NCBI GenBank assembly: GCA_037446395.1
Contig: JBBIIP010000043.1
Span: 1-12,934 of the forward strand
Direction: 5' to 3'
Origin: JAAYJT01 sp037446395
Lineage (GTDB): Bacteria > Bacteroidota > Bacteroidia > Bacteroidales > JAAYJT01
DNA: 12,934 bases
The position numbers and the translations under genes are program-made. The first letter of the stretch is position 1, and every line of letters starts with the position of its first letter. Positions 7,012 through 12,934 of this stretch are shown piece after piece. The notes under the pieces are model-generated. The model was not told where the DNA came from. It worked only from the letters and a program-made list of their open reading frames with translations, and ran no database searches.

Positions 7012-7272
7012 TATTTTAATCCACCTTATTCCGATTGAAGAATTTTTATTAATTCAGGTGAGTCGGATTTTGTTTTCTTTTTCTTTTCAATAATATCTCT
7101 TAACCCGATAAAACAAATCCTGACAAGCCTAAAATATGGCCGGAAAGCTGTATAACAGCCGTTAATCGAAAATTGGCTTTTTAACAATTATCGAATCCCG
7201 CCTAATTTCAACTGGGGCGAGTTGTCTTTTTTCCTACTTTTAGGCGTTTATTCATTCAACCCTTTTCATCTC
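7012..7272. other. Divergent intergenic region before the symporter gene
   Basis: Holds the upstream sides of two divergent transcription units. No convincing plus-strand promoter was found for the symporter; TACTTTTA near 7234 is an incomplete -7 match without a -33 partner. No gene seen. Confidence 0.4.
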
Positions 7273-8484
7273 ATGAAAAAACTAGCACTACACTGGCAAA
7301 TTTTTATAGCTCTGATTTTAGCGGTTCTGTTTGGCATTTATCTGGGCGACTACGTGAATTGGGTGTCCTGGATGGGAGAAGTATTCCTCAGGGCACTCAA
7401 AATGATTATCATACCGCTGGTAGTCAGCTCACTGATTTCCGGGGTAACCAATATTGGAAGCGCTGAAAATCTTGGCAGGATTGGCCTAAAAACCATGCTG
7501 TTTTATATGTTGACGAGCCTGGCGGCCATCATCACAGGGTTGGTTCTTGTCAATATATTTAAACCCGGAGTCGGGGCCGATTTCAACCTTCTGCAGACTG
7601 TGGACCCCGGGCTGGAAAGCAATACACTCGGAACAATACTCATCAGGGTTATTCCCGAAAACATTTTCAGCGCACTTTCTCAAAACTCTCAAATGTTGTC
7701 GGTAATCCTGTTTGCAATTCTTTTTGGCTTTTTTATTACAAAAGTGCCCGGGAAGTCTTCGAAATTGCTGATCGATTTTTTTAATGCCGCCTTTGATGTG
7801 ATGATGAAGATTACTCTATGGGTTATAAAATTTACTCCACTCGGAATTTTTGGCTTGGTGGCAACCAAGGTGGCCGAACAGGATAACCTTTGGGCAGTAT
7901 TGCAAAGCATGAGTCTTTATATGATGGTGGTTATGCTGGGCCTGGCTTTACATGCAGGCATAACATTGCCTTTGACGATAAAATTTATCGGGGGGATCAA
8001 TCCTGTTAAACATTTTAAGGCCATGAAAATTCCTTTGCTTACGGCCTTTTCGACCTCCTCTTCAAATGCAACCCTGCCACTGACCATGGAAGCCGTGGAG
8101 CAGGAAGCCGGGGTTTCGGCAAAAATTTCCAGTTTCACGCTACCTCTTGGGGCAACAATTAACATGAACGGAACTGCCCTCTATGAGTGTGTGGCAGTTA
8201 TGTTTATCGCACAGGCTTATGGCATTGAATTGAATTTTATTAAGCAATTGATTGTAGTTGTCACAGCTTTGCTTGCCGCTATCGGGGCTGCCGGAATACC
8301 TATGGCAGGGTTGGTGATGATTACCATCGTACTTACGGCGGTTGGCCTGCCGCTCGAAGGAGTGGGATTAATATTGGCAGTTGACCGATTGCTGGATATG
8401 TTCAGAACTTCGGTAAACGTGTGGGGCGACACCTGCGGCGCAGTTGTGGTTGCAAAATCCGAAGGGGAAAAGTTGAAAGTTTAA
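7273..8484 (+). CDS. Dicarboxylate/amino acid:cation symporter (SLC1/DAACS family)
   Basis: A 403-residue inner-membrane transporter, probably for glutamate, aspartate or C4-dicarboxylates, driven by sodium or protons. ATG 7273 gives the family-typical start (MKKLALHWQIFIALILAVLFG); a TTG at 7222 would add 17 residues before it. Family landmarks in order: STSSSNATLP (260-269, hairpin 1), NMNGTALYE (297-305, the NMDGT loop), AAGIPMAG (339-346, hairpin 2) and VDRLLDMFRTSVNVWGD (370-386). By analogy with GltPh, Asp375 binds the substrate amino group, Arg378 the side-chain carboxylate and Asp386 a sodium ion. The Arg supports an acidic substrate. The NMDGT aspartate is Asn299 here, a variant at a sodium-site residue. 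Followed 71 bp later by the phosphofructokinase gene on the same strand; no functional link is evident. Confidence 0.9.
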   Translation: MKKLALHWQIFIALILAVLFGIYLGDYVNWVSWMGEVFLRALKMIIIPLVVSSLISGVTNIGSAENLGRIGLKTMLFYMLTSLAAIITGLVLVNIFKPGVGADFNLLQTVDPGLESNTLGTILIRVIPENIFSALSQNSQMLSVILFAILFGFFITKVPGKSSKLLIDFFNAAFDVMMKITLWVIKFTPLGIFGLVATKVAEQDNLWAVLQSMSLYMMVVMLGLALHAGITLPLTIKFIGGINPVKHFKAMKIPLLTAFSTSSSNATLPLTMEAVEQEAGVSAKISSFTLPLGATINMNGTALYECVAVMFIAQAYGIELNFIKQLIVVVTALLAAIGAAGIPMAGLVMITIVLTAVGLPLEGVGLILAVDRLLDMFRTSVNVWGDTCGAVVVAKSEGEKLKV

Positions 8485-8555
8485 ACCCCCATCACCATCA
8501 TATATGTTGTTGAAACATTTTTTCAAATTATTAACATCAGGCCAATGCATCTAAA

Positions 8556-9587
8556 ATGAAAGCTACAGGAATGCGTATCGGAATCCTCACCGCAGGAGGC
8601 GATTGCCCGGGCCTGAACGCTGCCATCCGGGGAGTTGGGAAAACTGCCATTTGCGAATACGGCATGAGGGTGTTCGGTTTTTCATCAGGTTTCAGGGGAA
8701 TTATTAAAAACGAGTTCAACGAATTATTTGAGCAAGACCTGTCAGGAATCCTGACCATGGGAGGAACCATCCTGGGCACCTCGCGCGAGAAACCTTTCAA
8801 GAAGTCATCGAGCGGGGTTGAGGCCGATAAAGTAGAATTAATTTTAAAGCACTATAAACAACTTACCCTTGATGCGCTTGTGTGCATCGGTGGCAACGGC
8901 ACCCAACGCACAGCAAGTTTATTGTCCCATGTGGGCCTCAATATTATTGGGATCCCTAAAACTATTGACAATGATGTTTGGGGAACCGATGCCACTTTTG
9001 GGTTCGACTCGGCTTTGTGGATTGATACCGAAGCCATAGACAGGCTTCACACCACAGCAAACTCACACAAACGCATCATGGTGATCGAGGTGATGGGGCA
9101 CAATGCAGGCTGGCTGGCACTTTATTCGGGTATTGCAGGGGGAGGCGACGTTATTTTAATTCCGGAGATTGCCTATGATGAAAAAGTAATTTGCAATTAT
9201 CTCCAAAAGCGAGTGATTCAAAAAAAGCCGTATTCCATTGTTGTAGTGGCAGAAGGCATTTTAAAACCTAAAAACACTTCAGCCGCGCATCATATTTCCG
9301 AAATGATAAAATCGCGTACCTCCCTTGAAGTGCGAACGACTATACTTGGTTATATCCAGCGAGGCGGAAGCCCCACTCCTGCCGACCGCTTGCTGGCCAC
9401 AGGTTTTGGCGCTCATGCCGTTGAATTGATTACAAAACATCGGTTTGGGTTGATGGTTGCTAAAAAAGGAGAAGTGATTGACTCAGTACCCTTGGCAGAA
9501 GCCGGAAATAAGGTCAGGCTTGTTCCTACCGATCATCCCCTGATAAACAAAGCCCGAAGAATGGACATTTGTTTTGGAGACGAATAG
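8556..9587 (+). CDS. pfkA: 6-phosphofructokinase, group III type
   Basis: A 343-residue glycolytic enzyme that phosphorylates fructose 6-phosphate. The ATG at 8571 (MRIGILTAGGDCPG) is an equally good start. Motifs: GGDCPG (14-19, nucleotide loop), GGNGTQ (112-117), PKTIDND (134-140, catalytic Asp138), MGHNAGW (180-186), LIPE (201-204), VAEG (231-234) and GYIQRGGSPTPADR (265-278, sugar-phosphate arginines). The phosphate-donor positions (E. coli numbering) read Gly104 (Gly115 here) and Lys124 (Lys135 here). Gly104 points to ATP, since diphosphate enzymes carry Asp there; Lys124 is typical of the group III or mixed branch. The usual Asp103 is Asn114, which is also seen in other group III members. 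Cytoplasmic; transcription with the symporter upstream is possible but unproven. Confidence 0.92.
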   Translation: MKATGMRIGILTAGGDCPGLNAAIRGVGKTAICEYGMRVFGFSSGFRGIIKNEFNELFEQDLSGILTMGGTILGTSREKPFKKSSSGVEADKVELILKHYKQLTLDALVCIGGNGTQRTASLLSHVGLNIIGIPKTIDNDVWGTDATFGFDSALWIDTEAIDRLHTTANSHKRIMVIEVMGHNAGWLALYSGIAGGGDVILIPEIAYDEKVICNYLQKRVIQKKPYSIVVVAEGILKPKNTSAAHHISEMIKSRTSLEVRTTILGYIQRGGSPTPADRLLATGFGAHAVELITKHRFGLMVAKKGEVIDSVPLAEAGNKVRLVPTDHPLINKARRMDICFGDE

Positions 9588-9814
9588 TAGCCTTAACCCT
9601 ACGATGACAACAACCGCGCAGAGAATATCAGCCAACAAAGAAAAAATATGCCATAGCACCAATGGCAAAACCTGGCCACATCATCGGTATTTGGTTTTGC
9701 CCAACACTTAAACCAACCTTTCGTAAAATTAAAAAGTCATTTTTTCAACACACTTACACCGTTCCGACATTAAAACATTTCCTCACCGAATAAAACAGAA
9801 AATATATTTTGTAG
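9588..9814. other. Gap before the restriction-modification gene, with an inverted repeat
   Basis: GGCAAAACC (9664-9672) and GGTTTTGCC (9693-9701) are exact inverted copies separated by 20 bases. They could form a loose hairpin, mark a boundary of the accessory gene, or be chance. A 35-codon ORF spans them (9604-9711) but has no recognisable features. TATATTTTG (9803-9811) resembles a -7 element with one extra base and lies almost on top of the start codon. Confidence 0.4.
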
Positions 9815-12800
9815 ATGATTTCAAAGGAATTGACTCCACGAGACGCACTGAATAAAGCCTTCTTAAAAGTAAAAGCCCACAGGACTGAAATTGAAGGCTT
9901 CAAGACCAATCTTATTTCTTTACTCGACAGGACAAATGACACTGAAAGCGAAGAGTTTCATAAGAACCTAGTCATTGATTTTTTAAAGAAAACCTATTAC
10001 GACCCAAATCATTTTATAAATACCAAAGGTCGAAACGACCTGGTGATTCACAACGGACCGAATGCAAACTCGACCGTTGGAGTTATCATTGAAGCAAAAA
10101 AGCCAACAAACAAAGCTGAAATGCCGCAGGCATTCGCGAACCACAAGATAAATAAACAAACCGGTGAGCAAAAGATCACTGAAACAAAACTGAACTCAAA
10201 AGCATTTCAGGAATTGGTTTTGTATTATCTGCGCGAAAGAATCACATACAAAAATCTTGAAGTAAAACATTTGGTTGCGACCAACATTAACGAATGGTTC
10301 ATTTTTGACGCAACCCTTTTCGACCGGCTTTTTGCTCAAAACAAAAACTTGGTAAAGCAATTCAACGACTTTGAAGAAGGACGTCTGGCAGACACAAAAA
10401 CGGACTTTTTCTTTAAGGAAGTTGCAGAGCCTTTTATAAACAACATCACTTCTGAAATTGAATTTACCTACTTCAACATTCAGGATTTTCAAAAACCGTT
10501 ACGCAATAGCGACAAGACAGACGATAATTCGCTGATTGCTTTATTCAAACTTTTATCGCCGGCGCATCTTTTAAAACTTCCGTTTACTAATGACAGTAAC
10601 AGCCTTGACAAACGCTTTTACAGCGAGTTGTTGCACCTTATCGGCTTGACCGAAACCAAAGAAGGAAGCAAAAAACTGATTGAACGAAACAAAGCAGGTG
10701 AACGCCACACAGGAACAATTCTTGAAAATGCTATTATTCAGCTTGATAGCCTAGATAAGCTGAGCCGATTGGAGAAACCAAACCAATTTGGAAACACACA
10801 GCAGGAAAGACTTTTTAATGTTGCCCTTGAGCTTTCCATCACCTGGATAAACCGTATTTTGTTTTTGAAATTGTTGGAAGCCCAACTCATAACATACCAC
10901 AAAGGCGACAAATCATATTCGTTTCTCAACATTACCAAAATCAAGGATTATGACGACCTGAACAGCTTGTTTTTTCAGGTGTTGGCACGCAAGTATGACG
11001 AGAGAAACGAAGATGTAAAAAAGATTTTTGAGAAAGTTCCTTACCTCAATTCTTCGCTTTTTGAGCCCACCGACATTGAGCAGGTTACGTTGTTTATCAG
11101 CAATCTGAAAGACGATAAAACCATTCCGATTTTTTCGCAAACCGTGCTGAAAGACCTGCAAGGCAAAAAACGATCGGGCAATATTTCCACGCTTCAATAT
11201 TTGTTTGAGTTTTTAGATGCTTACGACTTTGGAGCAGAAGGCGGAGAAGAAATTCAGGAAGACAACAAAACATTAATCAATGCCTCGGTTCTCGGATTGA
11301 TTTTCGAGAAAATAAACGGTTACAATGACGGTTCGTTTTTCACTCCGGGTTTCATTACCATGTACATGTGCCGCGAAACCATTCGCAAAGCGGTTGTGCA
11401 GAAATTCAACGAAAATGTCAGCAAGTCCCCTCTCGAGAGGGGATTTAGGGGTGTGTTAAATCCAACTGATATTAATAGAAGACAAATTATCCCCTATAAC
11501 CCTAAGTTAAAAGAACTCGCCCGAGAATTAAGAAACAACAGTACCAAATCTGAGATAATTCTATGGAAAGAACTAAAAGGGAAGTTTGAAGGCAAGTATG
11601 ATTTTCATAGGCAAAAGCCCTTGGATAATTATATAGCAGACTTTTTCTGTTATGAATTAAAACTCGTAATTGAAATAGATGGCGAAACTCATAATTGGGA
11701 AGAAGTTCAACAAAAAGATTTTCAAAAAGAAAGTAGATTAAACGAATTGGGGTTAAATGTTTTACGCTTTACTGATTCTGATATTTTCAAGCACCTTGAG
11801 GCTACTGTAGATACCATCAAACAGTACATTATTGGCTTTGAAAAGGGAGATTTGTCTGAGTTTAAATATGATGACACACCCCTAAATCCCCTCTCGAGAG
11901 GGGACTTTGCCCTCCCTCAGCACACTACGGGGAAAGCAAATGAAAGACCAGAGGCGTTTAAGACATTGGACGATGTTTATGAACAAATTGGCGATGGCCG
12001 ACTTTTTACCCGAAAAGAAGCCAACGAAATTGTAAACTCCATCAAGATTTGCGACCCAGCCGTTGGTTCAGGGCATTTTTTGGTTTCGGCACTTAACGAA
12101 ATGATTGCCGTTAAAAACGATTTGAAAATCTTGCAAGACCGTGACGGAAAACGCCTGAAAGAATATCAGGTTGAAGTGGTAAATGATGAATTGATTGTAA
12201 CAGACGAAGAAGGAGAACTTTTTGAATACACACCCCCGTCCCCTCTCGAGAGGGGAGAAAGGGGTGTGTCAGAAAGCCAACGAATACAAGAAACGCTTTT
12301 CCACGAAAAGCAAACCATTATTGAAAACTGCCTTTTTGGTGTGGATATCAATCCCAATTCGGTAAAAATTTGCCGCTTGCGATTATGGATTGAGCTTTTG
12401 AAAAACGCTTATTACAAACACCTCCCTGACCCTCCTCAAGGAGGGAATACTCCCCTCTCGAGAGGGGTTGGAGGTGTGTTAGAAACGCTACCGAACATTG
12501 ACATCAATATCAAATGCGGGAATTCTTTGGTAAGCCGTTTTGCCATTGATGCAGACCTGAAACAAGCCCTGAAAAAAAGCAAGTGGACGATTGACAGCTA
12601 CCGTATTGCCGTTGACACCTACCGCAACGCTGAAAGCAAGGAACAGAAAAGAGAAATGGAAAGACTGATTGCCGACATTAAATCAGATTTCAGAAGTGAA
12701 ATTTCATTGAACGACCCGAAAGTTAAGAAACTGCGCAGCCTAAATGAACAGATATATCTGAAGAGTACAGAGCTACATATTGACTGGGGAGCAAAAAGTA

Positions 12801-12934
12801 AATCTGACTGGAACAAGAAGCTGCAGCAGCTTACCACCGAAGCTCAAAAGCTAGAAGCTGAAATAGAAGAAATAAAAGCCAACAAGATTTTTGAAAATGC
12901 CTTTGAATGGCGTTTTGAATTTCCCGAAGTGCTG
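9815..12934 (+). CDS. Type IIG-like restriction enzyme/adenine methyltransferase, 3' end outside the window
   Basis: The frame is open from ATG 9815 (preceded directly by an in-frame TAG) to the right edge: 1040 codons, no stop. Residues 1-250 are a nuclease module: ND75LVI, then VIIE93AK95K, a PD-(D/E)XK active site. Residues 330-500 are helical linker. GSFFTP (506-511) is methyltransferase motif X and CDPAVGSGHF (746-755) is motif I, the S-adenosylmethionine loop; together they mark an N6-adenine methyltransferase of the Eco57I/COG1002 type. A coiled-coil-like stretch lies near 1000-1030. Motif IV (NPPY) and the target-recognition domain must follow the edge. The frame carries four palindromic-repeat insertions (about residues 536-699, 806-819 and 868-889), the first including a whole extra nuclease domain. 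Without them the protein reads as a normal family member, so these are insertions, not decay. Activity with the inserts is unknown. Confidence 0.85.
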   Translation, partial: MISKELTPRDALNKAFLKVKAHRTEIEGFKTNLISLLDRTNDTESEEFHKNLVIDFLKKTYYDPNHFINTKGRNDLVIHNGPNANSTVGVIIEAKKPTNKAEMPQAFANHKINKQTGEQKITETKLNSKAFQELVLYYLRERITYKNLEVKHLVATNINEWFIFDATLFDRLFAQNKNLVKQFNDFEEGRLADTKTDFFFKEVAEPFINNITSEIEFTYFNIQDFQKPLRNSDKTDDNSLIALFKLLSPAHLLKLPFTNDSNSLDKRFYSELLHLIGLTETKEGSKKLIERNKAGERHTGTILENAIIQLDSLDKLSRLEKPNQFGNTQQERLFNVALELSITWINRILFLKLLEAQLITYHKGDKSYSFLNITKIKDYDDLNSLFFQVLARKYDERNEDVKKIFEKVPYLNSSLFEPTDIEQVTLFISNLKDDKTIPIFSQTVLKDLQGKKRSGNISTLQYLFEFLDAYDFGAEGGEEIQEDNKTLINASVLGLIFEKINGYNDGSFFTPGFITMYMCRETIRKAVVQKFNENVSKSPLERGFRGVLNPTDINRRQIIPYNPKLKELARELRNNSTKSEIILWKELKGKFEGKYDFHRQKPLDNYIADFFCYELKLVIEIDGETHNWEEVQQKDFQKESRLNELGLNVLRFTDSDIFKHLEATVDTIKQYIIGFEKGDLSEFKYDDTPLNPLSRGDFALPQHTTGKANERPEAFKTLDDVYEQIGDGRLFTRKEANEIVNSIKICDPAVGSGHFLVSALNEMIAVKNDLKILQDRDGKRLKEYQVEVVNDELIVTDEEGELFEYTPPSPLERGERGVSESQRIQETLFHEKQTIIENCLFGVDINPNSVKICRLRLWIELLKNAYYKHLPDPPQGGNTPLSRGVGGVLETLPNIDINIKCGNSLVSRFAIDADLKQALKKSKWTIDSYRIAVDTYRNAESKEQKREMERLIADIKSDFRSEISLNDPKVKKLRSLNEQIYLKSTELHIDWGAKSKSDWNKKLQQLTTEAQKLEAEIEEIKANKIFENAFEWRFEFPEVL
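11426..11457 (+). repeat. Palindromic repeat copy 1 (left inverted end)
   Basis: Palindrome TCCCCTCTCGAGAGGGGA at 11426-11443, then arm TTTAGGGGTGTGTT. Read in the host frame as SPLERGFRGVL (residues 538-548). Confidence 0.9.
11498..11833 (+). other. DUF559 / Vsr-like endonuclease domain (element cargo)
   Basis: Residues 562-673 of the host frame. The domain opens with NPKLKELARELRNNSTKSE and continues with LWKELKGKF, YDFHRQKPL, then the active-site region: DFFC (Asp609), IEIDG (Glu620, Asp622) and THN (His626). That D-x10-E-x-D pattern is the Vsr-like PD-(D/E)XK core of the DUF559 family, stand-alone proteins of about 110-130 residues in many bacteria. All expected catalytic residues are present, so the domain looks intact. 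There is no in-frame ATG at its beginning, so it is probably made only as part of the large protein. Its codons look richer in TTA, AGA and ATA than those of the surrounding gene. Confidence 0.8.
11873..11904 (-). repeat. Palindromic repeat copy 2 (right inverted end)
   Basis: Inverted relative to copy 1: arm GACACACCCCTAAA (11873-11886) then the 18-bp palindrome (11887-11904). Read in the host frame as DTPLNPLSRGD (residues 687-697), a different reading phase of the palindrome from copy 1. Confidence 0.9.
12228..12269 (+). repeat. Palindromic repeat copy 3 (solo, in frame)
   Basis: ACACACCCCCG, the 18-bp palindrome (12239-12256), then GAAAGGGGTGTGT. The outer arms pair with each other, so the whole 42 bp can fold into one long hairpin. 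It is exactly 14 codons, read TPPSPLERGERGVS (residues 806-819), placed between LFEY and ESQRIQETLF, where family members have a short linker. Confidence 0.85.
12417..12480 (+). repeat. Palindromic repeat copy 4 (composite of two palindromes, in frame)
   Basis: Contains the 16-bp core CCCCTCTCGAGAGGGG (12452-12467) and, before it, an unrelated hairpin CCCTCCT-CA-AGGAGGG (12430-12445). Outer arms CACCTCC and GGAGGTG also pair. Read as HLPDPPQGGNTPLSRGVGGV (residues 869-888), between AYYK and LETLPN of the host protein. Confidence 0.85.

Larger units (their letters stand above)
11421..11910 (+). mobile_element. Palindrome-flanked DUF559 endonuclease element inserted in frame
   Basis: The left end, 11426-11456, and the right end, 11874-11904, are perfect 31-bp inverted copies of each other. 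Each holds the 18-bp palindrome TCCCCTCTCGAGAGGGGA and the arm TTTAGGGGTGTGT. The match continues outward as GCAAG (11421-11425) against CTTTGC (11905-11910) with one extra base. Between them is one open segment in the host frame that encodes a Vsr-like nuclease domain. No clear target-site duplication is seen and no transposase motif is present. The element sits between motif X and motif I of the restriction-methylation protein, where family members have a short linker. It is best read as a non-autonomous or homing-like mobile unit; the boundaries are uncertain by a few bases. Confidence 0.7.

Noticed and set aside
9604..9711. 35-codon plus-strand ORF before the restriction gene
   Set aside because: No recognisable features and it spans an inverted repeat; probably non-coding.
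11421..12480. CRISPR array from repeated CTCGAG palindromes
   Set aside because: Copies are irregularly spaced, change orientation and lie inside an open reading frame; there are no uniform spacers.

Overview
The window looks like a piece of a Bacteroidota chromosome. The evidence is the families present (a short arginine decarboxylase, agmatinase and a deoxyhypusine-synthase-like protein in a row; a Bacteroidota-type lipocalin-like lipoprotein) and several upstream matches to the Bacteroidota promoter (-7 TAnnTTTG, sometimes with -33 TTTG). Genus cannot be given. No rRNA, tRNA or CRISPR array was seen.

Layout. (i) 1-1560, minus strand: two secreted Ig-like-domain proteins. The first runs off the left edge. 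The second is a lipoprotein with a 12-proline hinge and a lipocalin-like C-terminal domain, with its own promoter and terminator. (ii) 1561-3435: an accessory pocket. It holds a decayed 3' end of a second deoxyhypusine-synthase-like gene, a 58-codon glycine-zipper (bacteriocin-like) peptide gene, a four-helix membrane protein gene 19 bp downstream, and one or two doubtful small ORFs. (iii) 3436-6873, minus strand: polyamine locus in transcription order arginine decarboxylase, agmatinase, deoxyhypusine-synthase-like protein. The first two steps convert arginine to agmatine and then to putrescine plus urea; the third probably uses the product, by an unproven reaction. (iv) 7273-9587, plus strand: a dicarboxylate/acidic amino acid symporter and a group III 6-phosphofructokinase, both ordinary metabolic genes. 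(v) 9815-12934, plus strand: the first 1040 codons of a large Type IIG-like restriction-methylation protein, open at the right edge.

The most interesting part is region v. The restriction-methylation reading frame is interrupted, without losing frame, by four copies of a GC-rich palindromic repeat with the core TCCCCTCTCGAGAGGGGA. The first two copies are inverted relative to each other (31 bp perfect terminal inverted repeats). They enclose an AT-richer segment encoding a complete Vsr-like/DUF559 nuclease domain, read through in the host frame. The other two copies are solo insertions, one fused to a second unrelated palindrome. The picture is of a small mobile palindromic element, with an endonuclease as cargo, that inserts into genes as extra peptide. 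Region ii is the second point of interest: a bacteriocin-like peptide plus membrane protein bracketed by an intact and a relic 3' end of the same gene family.
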